The notes under the pieces are model-generated. The model did no database searches and had not been told where the DNA came from. It saw only the letters and a program-made list of their open reading frames with translations. A DNA stretch of 64,000 nt from Candidatus Nitrosacidococcus sp. I8 (GTDB taxonomy: Bacteria > Pseudomonadota > Gammaproteobacteria > Nitrosococcales > Nitrosococcaceae): NCBI RefSeq assembly GCF_945836005.1, contig NZ_OX241534.1:372001-436000 (forward strand), given 5' to 3'. This document shows positions 36,931 through 47,564 of the stretch, one piece after another. Numbering within the stretch: the stretch's first letter is position 1; each line of letters opens with the position of its first letter. The translations under genes and the position numbers were made by a program.

Positions 36931-38040
36931 TTGAATGATAGTGTTTATTTAGTACGAGCTATAGCCCTTGCCAAACAAGGGCTATATACAACCGATCCTA
37001 ATCCACGGGTTGGCTGCGTTATCGTAAAATCTGATCAAATTGTTGGAGAAGGATGGCATCAACAAGCTGGAGGTCCCCATGCAGAAATTAATGCTTTAGC
37101 CCAGGCGGGAGATAAAGCAAGAGAGGCAACTTGTTATGTCACTTTAGAGCCCTGCTGTCATTATGGGCGAACTGCTCCTTGTACTGAAGCACTCATTCAA
37201 GCGGGAATAAGCCGAGTTATTGTTGCAATCAAAGATCCCAACCCCAAAATAGCAGGTAAAGGATTAGATCAGCTGAGAGCTGCAGGTATCGAAGTAACTC
37301 ATGGGTTATTTGTTGATGAAGCCAAAATTCTTAATCTAGGATTTATTCAACGATTTACTTTAAATCGTCCTTGGGTGCGCTGTAAACTAGCGATGAGTTT
37401 AGATGGAGCAACCGCACTTGATTCTGGAGAAAGTCGTTGGATCACCTCTCCTGCTGCTCGCCGAGATGTACAGCGATGGCGGGCTAGAAGCTCCGGAATC
37501 TTAACAGGTATTGGCACTATACTCCATGACAACCCTTCTTTGAATGTACGCTATGATGAACTGAGGGAACAAATTCCTGAGTTATTTCAACGCCAACCCT
37601 TGCGTATTATTTTAGATCAAAAACTTGCCTTACCTGAACATGCTAAAATTCTCTCTTTGCCCGGTTCCGTATTAATCATTTGCGAAGATTCATCTCATCC
37701 TAAAGCAGGCATTTTACGTAATTTAGGAGCTGAAGTAATCAGTATTCCGCTGCTTGAGGAAAAATTAGATCTTGCTCTATTAATGAATGTATTAGCACAA
37801 CGAGAAATTAATGAGCTTCACGTAGAATGTGGTGCCAAATTAGCTGGATCACTGCTTCAAGCAGGTTTAATTGATGAACTTATATTGTATATTGCTCCAA
37901 AACTTATGGGAGATAACACTTTAGGTTTATTTCATTTATTGGGTATTAATACCATGAAGGATACTATTGATGTAGTTATTAAGGAAGTTCGAGCTATTGG
38001 AGATGATTGGCGATTTACCATACATTTTAATAAAAACTGA
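36931..38040 (+). CDS. ribD: Bifunctional diaminohydroxyphosphoribosylaminopyrimidine deaminase/reductase
   Basis: Carries out deamination and then reduction of the pyrimidine in riboflavin synthesis. The 369-residue protein has the deaminase zinc motifs GPHAEINAL and EPCCHYGRTAPC, and the C-terminal reductase domain (RPWVRCKLAMSLDGATAL, SGILTGIGTILHDNPSLNVR). The start is TTG at 36931, immediately giving the usual LARAIALAKQG-type opening. It is followed by ribE after 12 bases and ribBA after another 23. Confidence 0.94.
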   Translation: MNDSVYLVRAIALAKQGLYTTDPNPRVGCVIVKSDQIVGEGWHQQAGGPHAEINALAQAGDKAREATCYVTLEPCCHYGRTAPCTEALIQAGISRVIVAIKDPNPKIAGKGLDQLRAAGIEVTHGLFVDEAKILNLGFIQRFTLNRPWVRCKLAMSLDGATALDSGESRWITSPAARRDVQRWRARSSGILTGIGTILHDNPSLNVRYDELREQIPELFQRQPLRIILDQKLALPEHAKILSLPGSVLIICEDSSHPKAGILRNLGAEVISIPLLEEKLDLALLMNVLAQREINELHVECGAKLAGSLLQAGLIDELILYIAPKLMGDNTLGLFHLLGINTMKDTIDVVIKEVRAIGDDWRFTIHFNKN

Positions 38041-38052
38041 ACTGAAAAGCCT

Positions 38053-38646
38053 ATGTTTACTGGGATTATAAAAGCAGTAGGTACGGTAACTACTCATGAG
38101 AAAAAGAAAGAAGGACTATATTTAGGCATTGATACTCGTCAGTTAGATATTACATCTATTGAACTTGGAGATAGTATTGCCGTTAGTGGAGTATGTTTAA
38201 CGGTTGTTCAAAAAAATACTCAAGCTTTATTTTTTGATCTCTCTCCAGAAACACTTGCTTGTACAATATTAGGAAATCTAACCCTAGGTAGCCTAGTTAA
38301 TTTGGAGCCTGCACTTACTTTAAAAGCTTCCTTGGGGGGACACTTAGTTAGCGGTCATTGTGATGGGATAGGTGCAATTAGAAGTATTACTTCGCTTGGG
38401 GAAAATTCATCTATTAGAATTGAAGCTCCTCAAGAATTGATGCGGTACATTGCAGAAAAAGGCTCTATTTGTGTGGATGGCGTAAGCTTAACCATAAATT
38501 GTGTATATGAAAATAATTTTGAAATTAATATTATTCCCTATACTTTACAAGCAACCGCTTTTAACCAGTTTAAGATAGGCCAGCAAGTTAATTTAGAAGT
38601 AGATCTCATTGCCCGTTATATAGAATCTCTATTCCATCGTACTTAA
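38053..38646 (+). CDS. ribE: Riboflavin synthase alpha chain
   Basis: Dismutates two lumazine molecules to riboflavin. The 197-residue protein has two similar beta-barrel halves: [24 protein letters not shown] in the first; [12 protein letters not shown] and [13 protein letters not shown] in the second. Length is close to the usual 200-215. It lies between ribD and ribBA. Also called ribC in some species. Confidence 0.94.
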   Translation: MFTGIIKAVGTVTTHEKKKEGLYLGIDTRQLDITSIELGDSIAVSGVCLTVVQKNTQALFFDLSPETLACTILGNLTLGSLVNLEPALTLKASLGGHLVSGHCDGIGAIRSITSLGENSSIRIEAPQELMRYIAEKGSICVDGVSLTINCVYENNFEINIIPYTLQATAFNQFKIGQQVNLEVDLIARYIESLFHRT

Positions 38647-38669
38647 ATAAATATTGTTTATTACCTTCT

Positions 38670-39779
38670 ATGTCCCTTAGTAACATTGAAACTATCATTC
38701 AAGAACTTCAACAAGGTAAGATGGTTATCCTCATGGATGATGAAGGTCGGGAAAATGAAGGGGATTTGATTATGGCAGCAGCTAAGGTACGAGCACAAGA
38801 TATTAATTTTATGGCTCGCTATGGACGAGGCTTAATTTGTCTGACCTTAACCGAAGATCGTTGTCGTCAATTAAATTTACCTTTAATGGTAACAGACAAT
38901 GGTACACAATATAGTACTAATTTTACGCTTTCTATAGAAGCAGCTAGTGGTGTGACTACAGGTATTTCTGCTGCTGATCGGGCTCATACAATACAAATGG
39001 CAGTTGCTCCCCAAGCAAAACCAGAAGATTTAGTGCAGCCTGGGCATATTTTTCCACTCATGGCTCGCTCTGGAGGTGTACTTACTCGATCTGGTCATAC
39101 AGAAGCAGGTTGTGATCTTGCAAGATTAGCAGGATTTGAACCTGCAGCAGTTATCGTAGAAATTCTTAATGAAGATGGCACCATGGCACGCCGCCCTGAT
39201 TTGGAATTGTTTGCGCAACAACATAATATAAAACTAGGTACAGTTGCAGATTTAATTCACTATCGCTTAAAACACGAACGCTCTATAACTCGAATTGCTA
39301 TCTGTAACTTACCTACTGAACAGGGTACTTTTCAGCTATTTTCTTATCAGGATTTAGTAACTGGGCAGCTTCATTTTGCTCTAGTTAAAGGTGAAATTCA
39401 TAGGGAAGATCCTATTTTAGTACGAGTCCATATGGCAGATACCTTAAGCGATTGTTTGCAAGTTCAGCGTCAGGATTGTGGCTGGCCCCTACGAGATGCA
39501 ATGGAACGAATTAATCAAACTGGATCTGGGGTGGTCGTAATCTTGCACCAGTTAGAATCTACCATTGATCTTATTCGGCGACTTAAAAACTATCAAATGG
39601 AAGATCAAGGTATCCAATCTGCATCTAATAGCCCTAAAAAAGAAGGGCTAAGAACCTATGGCATTGGTGCCCAAATTCTTACTGATCTTGGGGTTAAAAA
39701 AATGCGAGTGATGAGTGCACCCCGGAAGATGCACGGATTAGCGGGGTTTGGATTAGAAGTTGTTGATTATGTTAGCTGA
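38670..39779 (+). CDS. ribBA: 3,4-dihydroxy-2-butanone 4-phosphate synthase with degenerate GTP cyclohydrolase II domain
   Basis: A 369-residue RibB-RibA-type fusion. The RibB half looks complete: [28 protein letters not shown], and [16 protein letters not shown] with conserved acidic and His residues. The C-terminal half (from about residue 205) keeps the RibA fold ([24 protein letters not shown]) but the zinc-binding Cys motif is mostly gone: where the family has C...GD...RCDCG, this reads [15 protein letters not shown]. So I expect no cyclohydrolase II activity from this protein; a separate ribA would be needed. Its end overlaps rnhB by 11 bases. Confidence 0.9.
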   Translation: MSLSNIETIIQELQQGKMVILMDDEGRENEGDLIMAAAKVRAQDINFMARYGRGLICLTLTEDRCRQLNLPLMVTDNGTQYSTNFTLSIEAASGVTTGISAADRAHTIQMAVAPQAKPEDLVQPGHIFPLMARSGGVLTRSGHTEAGCDLARLAGFEPAAVIVEILNEDGTMARRPDLELFAQQHNIKLGTVADLIHYRLKHERSITRIAICNLPTEQGTFQLFSYQDLVTGQLHFALVKGEIHREDPILVRVHMADTLSDCLQVQRQDCGWPLRDAMERINQTGSGVVVILHQLESTIDLIRRLKNYQMEDQGIQSASNSPKKEGLRTYGIGAQILTDLGVKKMRVMSAPRKMHGLAGFGLEVVDYVS

Positions 39780-40419
39780 AAAATCTTTCCTTATTTGTGA
39801 TAAAGCACAATTGAATGATGAAGACTATCAATGCTTACAAGGCATTCAGCCCCAAACTTGGATTGCTGGGATAGATGAAGTAGGCCGTGGTCCTTTAGCA
39901 GGTCCAGTAATAGCCGGTGCAGTGATTTTAGATTCTAAAGTAAAGATAGAGGGGATTAGGGATTCAAAAAAGCTAAGCATAAAACGCCGAGAAGATTTGG
40001 CAGCTAAAATTAAAGAAGGTGCAATTGGTTGGTCTTTAGGCCGTGCTGAAAGAGAAGAAATAGATCGGATCAATATTTTTCAGGCAACCTTATTGGCTAT
40101 GAGTCGTGCTATTGCTACTTTACCAGTCAAACCTAAATTAGTCCTTGTAGATGGTAAACATTGCCCAGTAAGTGTTTATCCTATTCGAGGAATTATTAAA
40201 GGAGATCAAAAGTTTACACCTATTGCTGCAGCCTCTATCATTGCTAAAGTAGCTAGGGATCAAGAGATGGTTGATTTTGATCGAATTTATCCAAACTATG
40301 GGTTTAAATCTAATAAAGGCTATCCCACAAAAGCACACTTCACTGCCTTAGAAAATTTTGGTCCTTGCCCTATTCATCGACGTTCTTTTCGCCCTATCAA
40401 AAACTGTTTTATAAATTAA
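39769..40419 (+). CDS. rnhB: Ribonuclease HII
   Basis: Cuts RNA in RNA-DNA hybrids, including single ribonucleotides. The 216-residue protein has the catalytic motif [20 protein letters not shown] (Asp and Glu), [27 protein letters not shown] with the second Asp, and [16 protein letters not shown] chose ATG 39769, within the ribBA end; an upstream TTG is possible. In many bacteria rnhB follows lpxB; here it has moved beside ribBA. Confidence 0.95.
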   Translation: MLAEKSFLICDKAQLNDEDYQCLQGIQPQTWIAGIDEVGRGPLAGPVIAGAVILDSKVKIEGIRDSKKLSIKRREDLAAKIKEGAIGWSLGRAEREEIDRINIFQATLLAMSRAIATLPVKPKLVLVDGKHCPVSVYPIRGIIKGDQKFTPIAAASIIAKVARDQEMVDFDRIYPNYGFKSNKGYPTKAHFTALENFGPCPIHRRSFRPIKNCFIN

Positions 40420-40552
40420 GATCTTATTAATCATCCTCCTGTATTTATCTAAAAATAGAATTGATAAAATTCTTAGTAACATCAATGCGCTTAGTAAACT
40501 ATATAGAAATTTTACATGTACTATTAGTGTTTAACTAAGAGGATAATTACAG

Positions 40553-41692
40553 ATGACGCCTGATGGAAGAACTATAGGTTTATCGCTCTCTGGCGGTGAC
40601 TATCGAGCAACACTATTTGGGCTTAGATCGCTTTGGCGACTCAATGATGCTGGCCTACTCGCCAGCTCGATCATATCACTAGCGTCTCAGGTGGTTCTAT
40701 TTTACTTGGCGTTCTAGCGAATCGTTGGCGAAAGCTGCAATTTTCGGAGGGTCGTGCGAATAACTTTTCTGAAATCATTGCTACACCTATACAAAAATTT
40801 TTCTCAAGAACAATTGATATTTACTTAGCCATTGCGGGTGGGTTACTATCAATTATGACCGCAGGTGATTTTCTTTCTGGCTATTACCGCCGTAGGCTAT
40901 TTGGCAATATTAAACTATGCGACTTACCAGTTGCTGGTGAAGGTGCACCTCGCTTTACCTTCTATGCTACTAATATGCAAACTGGGCGTAGCTTTCGCTT
41001 TAGGTAAGGCAAGTATTCGTGATTACATGATCGGCTATTCATCTATGACTGATATACCACTTGCCACTGTGGTAGCAGCATCCACAGCTTTCCCACCTCT
41101 TTTTTCACCCTTTATACTTAAGACTGATGCGCCAACATGAAAAAATAGTGATTATATGATAGAGATGTCTAAATATAAATGTAAGGAATTACGCCGCCGA
41201 ATTGTGCTAACTGATGGTGGAATTTACGATAACATGGGAATGGAGGCGATATTTAGACAAAAAAATATCAATACCGTACTTGTTAGCGATGCATGTGCTC
41301 CTTTTGTGATTGAAAAAAAACCTCATGGCATACTAGAGCCAATTCGAGTGATTAATATTTTAATGGATCAAGTTCAATCTCTACGTAAACGCTGGCTAGT
41401 TGCTGATTTCAAAGAGGGAAGGCAACATGGTGCATATTGGGGTATTGGGACGAAAATGAAGAGTTTTTACAAAGACAATAATGGAATTATTCCAGATTCA
41501 ATGATCGAGGATTCCAAAATAACTGATAAATTCTGTGAGATAACAACAAGGCTTAAATCGTTTGATTCTAAGCTACAGGGGCAACTTATTAATTGGGGGG
41601 GTTATGCCCTATGTGATCTATCATTATGTGTTCGTGCTAAGCTAGTAATGGAGAAATCGACAGCACTTCCTGTGCCAGAAGTACCACTCTAA
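40553..41692 (+). pseudogene. Patatin-like phospholipase, broken in three places
   Basis: ATG 40553 after AGAGGA begins MTPDGRTIGLSLSGGDYRAT, with the patatin oxyanion loop. Near 40655 the frame is lost (-1); the next frame carries the nucleophile motif SVSGGSILLGVLANRW and ends at a TAA at 41005-41007. Near 41000 the reading returns to the first frame (DIPLATVVAASTAFPPLF), then hits an in-frame TGA at 41138-41140. After it the same frame continues with LTDGGIYDNMGMEAIF, holding the catalytic Asp (DGG), to 41692. All the catalytic parts remain, so decay is recent. It opens an erosion zone with Sel1 and restriction-modification remnants. Confidence 0.85.
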
Positions 41693-41735
41693 GTTTAAAA
41701 TACATGGTCTTTTAAAAACAATTATAGTACCTATA

Positions 41736-43282
41736 GTGCTTAGTAGAAGACTAGTACAATTTTTATGGAACGGAAAAGCATATCAGATATTGATGGTATG
41801 TGTTTTCATAATTTATGGAATTAATGGCTGGGCAGTAGCTGAAAAATTGCCAAGCTTTAAGAGGCAAAAGCCGCTTATAAGAATAAAGACTACCATCAAG
41901 CATTTCGTAGTCTTCAAATTTTAGCAGAACAAGGAAACGTAGATGCTCAGAATATTTTAGGAGTGATGTACCAAAAAGGTCAAGGGGTTGAACAAAATTA
42001 TGAAAAGGCCTTTAAATGGTTTCAGCTTGCTGCTTATCAAGGGCATTTAGAAGCTCAAAATAACCTTGGCATCATGTACGCTGAAGGTTTAGGCGTAGAA
42101 CAAGACAAAGCGAAGGCTACAAAATGGACTCGCAGAGCAGCGAACCGCCGGAGCTCAAATGCTCAAAAAAATCTTGGAAAAATGTATGAGCGAGGGCAAG
42201 GAGTAACCCAAAATTATGAAGAGGCTTCTAAATGGTTTCGGCTTGCAGCAGATCAGGGCGATCCAGATGCTCAATATAATTTAGGTACCATGTACCAGCA
42301 AGGCCAAGGAGTGGAGCAAAACTATGAAGAAGCTGCAAAGTGGTTACAGCTTGCAGCTGATCAGGGTTACAGTAAGGCCCAGTATCTTCTTGGGATTTCA
42401 TATGCAAACGGGCAAGGCGTAGTGCAAAGTGATGGAGAATCCGCTAAGTGGACTCGCAGGGCTGCAGAACAATCACTACCTGAAGCGGAATACAATTTAG
42501 GTATTTTATATGCAAATGGTATCGGTATAGGTCAAGATTATGAAGAAGCAGTGAAATGGTTTCTCAAAGCTGCAAAGCAAGGATATTTAAAAGCTCAAAG
42601 CAATCTTGGGGTAATGTATGCAAAAGGTCATGGTGTTATCAGAGATGATGAAGAAGCAGCTAGGTGGAGTCGTAGTGCTGCAGAACAAGGAGAAACAGAG
42701 GCACAGTTTAATTTAGGTATCATGTATATTAGCGGTCAAGGAGTAATTCAAGATTACGAAGAAGGTGCTAAGTGGTTTTATTTAGCTGCAAAACAAGGCT
42801 TTGCTGAAGCTCAATATTATTTGGGATTAATGCACGAGCAAGGCCAAGGGATGGAACAAGATTATGAAGAGGCTATTCATTGGTATCGACTTGCAGCAAC
42901 GGGTTGGGAATTAAATCAAGAGGCTCAATATCGACTTGGACTCCTCTATGAGCAAGGTCAAGGAATAGCTCAAGATTATAAAGAAGCGATAAAATGGTTT
43001 CGCCTCGCAGCGGATCAAGGATATTCAAAAGCCCAATCTTATCTTGGAGAAATATACCTAAATGCCCAAGGTGTTAAACAAAATAAAATAGTTGCCTATG
43101 GGCTATTAACCATAGCTAAGGGTAAAAAGAAAAAATTGGAAGATACCCTCAGTACTCTTAGAGAGAGTATGGCTGAAGATGAAATAAAAGAAGGGGATAT
43201 GCTGAGTAGAGCTATGATTAAGAAGGGGAACCTACTTAATGCTTTAGATAAATATACTGAGGAAGGGGAAATTTCAAACTAA
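41736..43282 (+). pseudogene. Secreted Sel1-repeat protein, frameshifted after the signal peptide
   Basis: A GTG start at 41736 gives a 40-residue leader with a hydrophobic stretch ending GINGWAVAEKLPSF, a likely signal peptide. At about 41859-41861 one base is missing; the conserved continuation EAKAAYKNKDYHQAFRSL lies in the -1 frame and runs to 43282 with about ten to eleven Sel1 (TPR-like, ~36-residue) repeats such as AQNILGVMYQKGQGVEQNYE. The frame after the break has a TAA just upstream (41858-41860), so ribosomal slippage at a good site is not evident. Without the leader, a truncated cytosolic protein could start at 41963. Sel1 proteins often scaffold signalling or host interaction. 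Confidence 0.7.
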
Positions 43283-43442
43283 AAACGGGTTGCAGCTAGC
43301 CCGAAAAAGCAAAGAAACTTAGCATTATAAATTATTTCAATAATATATAGTATTTTTGTTTATTTTGCTCGTTAGAAAACGGAATTTATATTCATTTTAA
43401 TTCAAGCTAGAAAATAAAGTTTTAGGATTAGCGAGGAATACA

Positions 43443-44852
43443 GTGTTTAATTACACCGAGTTTATGGCAAAACGGGGCAATAAAAAGGCCCAGTTTAAAC
43501 TTGGACAACGATATGCTGAAGGCCAAGGAGTAGAGCAAAACTATGATCAAGCAATTGCTTGGTACACTAAAGCAGCAAAACAAGGACATTTAGAGGCTCA
43601 ATATATTTTAGGATGGATGTATGGACAAGGCCAAGGGGTAACTCAAGATTATGAAGAAGCAGTAAAATGGTTTGAATTTGCTGCGAAACAAGGTAGTCAA
43701 GAAGCTCAATATGCTTTAGGGATACTCTACTCTGGAACAGGATACATGGGTGTAACCCCACTTATTGATTACGAAGAATCAATTAAATGGCTCCAAAAAT
43801 CTGCAGATCAAGAATATGCAGAAGCTCAAAATAGCCTTGGTGAAAGTTATGAATGGGGCGTAGGTGTTTCTAGAAGTATAGAAAAAGCGATTCACTGGTA
43901 TGAGCTTGCAGCAAAACAAGGTCACTTAGAAGCCCAAAAAAATTTTGGGCGTATATATAAGGAAGGTCTTGGCATTAACCAAAATTATGAAGAAGCAACA
44001 AAGTGGTATCAAAAAGCTGCTGAACAAGGAGATTTAGAATCTCAAAAAATGCTCGGTACTATATATTTAGAGAGTAAAGGGGTAGAGCAAGATAATCAAC
44101 AGGCCGCTCTCTGGTATAGACAAGCAGCCGATCAGGGAGATAGAGAAGCTCAGAGAATTGTTGGTTCTATGTATTTCAATGGCCTAGGAGTGGTACAAGA
44201 CTATCAGCAAGCACTAAAATGGTACCACCTTGCAGCAGAACAAAAAGATACGGAATCTCAAGCCGCTCTTGGTATGCTTTATATCAAAGGTGAAGGTACT
44301 GATCAAAATACTCATGAGGCTATTTATTGGCTTAAGCAAGCAGCAGAGCGGAGTAATGTGCAGGCACAAATTGCTCTAGGTGAAATATATGAGAAAGATC
44401 AAAGGATAGAGAAAAATTATGAAGAAGCTATTTATTGGTATCGCCTTGCTGCGGTAGGGTGGGGCTGGGATAGTGAAGCTCAATATCGGCTTGGGAAAAT
44501 ATATGCTGAGATGCAAGATAGCGGAGAAAATTACCAAAGAGAGATACCGTGGTACCTCCTTTCTGCTGCGCAGCAACATATCGGGGCTCAATTTGCACTT
44601 GGGCGAATATATCTTAAGGGTAAAGGCATACCTATTAATAAAATAGTTGCTTATACTTTCTTAAATAGGGCAGCTATGAAAAATGGGCTAGCAGCTGAAG
44701 CAAGAGATACTTTGATTGAAACTCTTACTGGTGAGGAAATAGAATCAGGTAAAACTTTAAGTAAAAAAATGGATGAACCCGGTAATTTTTTAATTGCCTT
44801 AAACCAATTTTTAAGAAAAGAAAACAAAATAGAACAGACTAAAGAAATTTAA
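43443..44852 (+). CDS. Sel1-repeat (TPR-like) protein
   Basis: A 469-residue protein built almost wholly of about eleven to twelve Sel1 repeats; typical units are AQFKLGQRYAEGQGVEQNYD and AQYILGWMYGQGQGVTQDYE. It starts with GTG at 43443 and, unlike its neighbour, has no visible signal peptide. It ends with a charged tail (LIALNQFLRKENKIEQTKEI). It is probably a tandem duplicate of the upstream Sel1 gene, given shared repeat wording and the shared terminal block before the C-terminus (PINKIVAYTFL here, KQNKIVAYGLL there). Function cannot be assigned beyond a scaffolding repeat protein. Confidence 0.8.
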   Translation: MFNYTEFMAKRGNKKAQFKLGQRYAEGQGVEQNYDQAIAWYTKAAKQGHLEAQYILGWMYGQGQGVTQDYEEAVKWFEFAAKQGSQEAQYALGILYSGTGYMGVTPLIDYEESIKWLQKSADQEYAEAQNSLGESYEWGVGVSRSIEKAIHWYELAAKQGHLEAQKNFGRIYKEGLGINQNYEEATKWYQKAAEQGDLESQKMLGTIYLESKGVEQDNQQAALWYRQAADQGDREAQRIVGSMYFNGLGVVQDYQQALKWYHLAAEQKDTESQAALGMLYIKGEGTDQNTHEAIYWLKQAAERSNVQAQIALGEIYEKDQRIEKNYEEAIYWYRLAAVGWGWDSEAQYRLGKIYAEMQDSGENYQREIPWYLLSAAQQHIGAQFALGRIYLKGKGIPINKIVAYTFLNRAAMKNGLAAEARDTLIETLTGEEIESGKTLSKKMDEPGNFLIALNQFLRKENKIEQTKEI

Positions 44853-44895
44853 AAACTTTAGATTTATACTCTACCCTACTCTGCTTGCTCTATCT

Positions 44896-45777
44896 CTATA
44901 CCAGCTTTTCATTGGCATAATCTATTAGGTAAGAGAGCTGATCAATAAAATCTGATTCTACAGGTTTACCAATAAAGGATTTATCAAAAAATTTAAACAT
45001 CCCTCGATGTTGTGGGCTATTTATTTCATTATAAAAGTTTACCGTAGCAAAACAAACAAGGGGAGTTTGATTTAAAGGATAGCTTATATTGTATTTTTCT
45101 TTAATTGCATTTTCTGAAGTGGCAATTTCGAGTAGCAGCTTCCATTTATAGGTTTGTCCTGCCCGTTCTCTTAAAGAAGTTTTAAGAGAAATAATCATTA
45201 TATCTTTAAGATAATGGTGACTGTCTTCTCGATATAGGACTAAATCCATATCTGGCTTTTGAGTTTCTCTATCCACATGAATAGCTACTAAATCTTTAAA
45301 CCTCTTTAATTTAGTAGTAATAAAAATATCAGACTTTACTAAACCAGCTTCTTTAGCTTTAACAGCTCGCTAAGTATTGCCTTTATCATGGGAGAGTAAA
45401 TTTTTCATATTTTCTAGAAATAAAATTTGAGGTCGTTTTATTTGGATTAATCGAATAATCTCAAAGAATAGATTACCCTGAGCTTCGTCCTCAAGCCCAT
45501 GTTTTCTCCCCAAGGAATTTTTCTTTGGTACCCCAGCAATAGAGAAAGGCTAGCAAGGAAAACCACCACACAATACATCGTAGTTTGGGATTTGATCAGA
45601 GGTTATATTTTGAATATCCCCAAGGGGGGTAATACCATAATTTGTTTGATAGGTTTGCCTTACTTTTTCATTCCAATCAGATGCTAGGACACATTTTCCT
45701 CCAAGATGGGAAAGTGCCTGATGAAATCCTCCAATACCTGCAAACAAATCAATAAATGTAAAATTAGCTGGATTCAT
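44896..45777 (-). pseudogene. Collapsed type II restriction-modification gene: C5-methyltransferase N-terminus fused to endonuclease C-terminus
   Basis: Reading the minus strand from ATG 45777, the frame begins NFTFIDLFAGIGGFHQAL (C5-cytosine methyltransferase motif I) and reaches the catalytic motif as GGFPC[14 protein letters not shown]: a TAG (45550-45552) replaces the Gln of PCQ. The frame continues with [19 protein letters not shown], then a second TAG (45370-45372). The same frame then changes to DIFITTKLKRFKDLVAIH and DMDLVLYREDSHHYLKDI, SLKTSLRERAGQTYKWKLL, typical of a PD-(D/E)xK restriction endonuclease C-terminus, ending at 44896. So most of the methylase and the front of the nuclease are deleted, in one uninterrupted phase apart from the two stops. 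Confidence 0.8.
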
Positions 45778-45860
45778 ATTTTATCTTGATTAGGGCTTCC
45801 ACTAAGCCGTCATGTAAAATGGTGCTATTTACTCAACGAGTACTTATATTATTTTAATCT

Positions 45861-47477
45861 ATGCTTTCATCCAGTGAACTTATTCAAGCCATTAAACAAA
45901 GAAGAACCTTTGCTATTATTTCTCACCCAGATGCAGGAAAAACTACTTTAACTGAAAAATTACTACTCTTTGGTGGTGCCATTCAGCTTGCCGGCACCGT
46001 AAAAGCAAAAAAATCAGCCCACCATGCCACCTCAGATTGGATGGAGTTAGAAAAACAACGGGGCATTTCTGTCACTTCTTCTGTGATGCAGTTTCCTTAT
46101 CGGGATTGCATTATCAATTTATTAGACACCCCAGGTCATGCGGATTTTTCTGAAGACACTTATCGTACTTTAACTGCAGTGGATTCTGCCTTAATGGTGA
46201 TTGACAGTGCTAAAGGGGTAGAAGAACGAACCATTAAGCTCATGGAGGTATGCCGTCTTAGAAGTACTCCTATTCTTACCTTCATTAATAAATTGGATCG
46301 AGAAGGGAGAGAACCCGTTGATCTATTAGATGAGATTGAAGATATTTTAAAAATTCGTTGTGCCCCAGTCACTTGGCCTATTGGAATGGGAAAACGATTT
46401 AAGGGAATTTTCCATTTAGCCCAAGATAATATTCATCTTTTTAGTGGCACCCATGAAGGAAAAATAAAAACAGGAGAGCTTATTCAAGGATTAGATAACC
46501 CACGGCTTGATGAAATCTTAGGAACTCAAGCTCAAGAATTACGAGAAGAAATAGAATTAGTAAAAGGCGCAAGCCATGTTTTTCATCAAGCTGATTTTTT
46601 AGCAGGTAAATTAACCCCTGTTTTTTTTGGTTCAGCGATGAATAATTTTGGAGTAGAAGAATTACTCAATGCCTATGTAGCTTCTGCGCCAGAACCCCAA
46701 CCTAGAGCAACTATAAACCGTGAAGTAGATCCTAATGAAGAAAAATTCAGTGGGTTTGTCTTTAAAATCCAGGCTAATATGGATCCTCAGCATCGGGATC
46801 GGGTAGCATTTTTGCGTATCTGTTCAGGGAACTACCAAAAAGGAATGAAAATTCGTCATGTACGATTAAATAGAGATGTACAAATCGCTAATGCTTTAAC
46901 TTTTATGGCAGGAGAGCGGGAGCAGGCTGAAGAAGGCTACCCCGGGGATATTATTGGGTTACATAATCACGGTACTATCCAAATTGGTGATACTTTTACT
47001 CAAGGAGAAGATTTGCAATTTATTGGTATCCCTCACTTTGCTCCAGAGCTTTTTCGCCGAGTTCGCCTTAAGGATCCCCTAAAGATGAAAGCCTTGCTCA
47101 AAGGGTTACAACAACTTAGTGAAGAGGGAGCAACCCAGCTATTTCGCCCACTATTAGGAAATGATTTAATTCTAGGTGCAGTAGGGGTACTTCAATTTGA
47201 TGTGGTCGCCCATCGATTAAAACATGAATACAATGTAGATTGTGGCTATGAGAATGTCCAAGTCACCACTGCACGTTGGGTAACTTGTAATGATCAAAAA
47301 CGATTAGGGGAGTTTCGGACAAAAGCAGAAGTTAATCTAGCTTTAGATGGAGCAGGAGATTTAACCTATCTTGCGCCTACTAGAGTTAATCTTGAATTGA
47401 CAATGGAGCGCTGGCCTGAAATTAAATTCCATGCTATTCGGGAACATGGAGGTATGGAAGAGAATTTTTCTAACTAA
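45861..47477 (+). CDS. prfC: Peptide chain release factor 3
   Basis: GTPase that removes RF1/RF2 from the ribosome after peptide release. The 538-residue protein has the G1 motif [19 protein letters not shown], switch region [33 protein letters not shown] (G3), [13 protein letters not shown] (G4) and the C-terminal domains ([16 protein letters not shown]). Length matches E. coli RF3 closely. It reads outward from the decayed restriction-modification locus with 83 bases between. Confidence 0.96.
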   Translation: MLSSSELIQAIKQRRTFAIISHPDAGKTTLTEKLLLFGGAIQLAGTVKAKKSAHHATSDWMELEKQRGISVTSSVMQFPYRDCIINLLDTPGHADFSEDTYRTLTAVDSALMVIDSAKGVEERTIKLMEVCRLRSTPILTFINKLDREGREPVDLLDEIEDILKIRCAPVTWPIGMGKRFKGIFHLAQDNIHLFSGTHEGKIKTGELIQGLDNPRLDEILGTQAQELREEIELVKGASHVFHQADFLAGKLTPVFFGSAMNNFGVEELLNAYVASAPEPQPRATINREVDPNEEKFSGFVFKIQANMDPQHRDRVAFLRICSGNYQKGMKIRHVRLNRDVQIANALTFMAGEREQAEEGYPGDIIGLHNHGTIQIGDTFTQGEDLQFIGIPHFAPELFRRVRLKDPLKMKALLKGLQQLSEEGATQLFRPLLGNDLILGAVGVLQFDVVAHRLKHEYNVDCGYENVQVTTARWVTCNDQKRLGEFRTKAEVNLALDGAGDLTYLAPTRVNLELTMERWPEIKFHAIREHGGMEENFSN

Positions 47478-47564
47478 CCTTTAAACATTCCCAATACGGT
47501 AGCACTTTCTATATTCGCTCAAGAGCTTTTTCTATCGGCCCTATATAAAAAAGCATTATTAAAA

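Noticed and set aside
36931-39779. An FMN riboswitch before the riboflavin genes.
   Set aside because: ribD starts 27 bases after glyA, leaving no room for the RFN element, and no such conserved sequence is visible before ribE or ribBA.
40553-41692. A patatin effector of a CBASS-type antiphage system.
   Set aside because: No cyclase, CD-NTase or ancillary CBASS genes are adjacent and the gene is broken; patatin-like lipases have many other roles.
41850-41865. Programmed frameshifting in the first Sel1 gene, as proposed for acpS.
   Set aside because: The junction (TTT AAG) is not a good -1 slippery heptamer and the -1 frame has a TAA immediately before the conserved part. A one-base deletion is more likely.
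41736-44852. The Sel1 repeats as a DNA-level tandem repeat or CRISPR-like array.
   Set aside because: The periodicity is about 108 bases and imperfect, explained by 36-residue protein repeats; there are no identical repeats with unique spacers.
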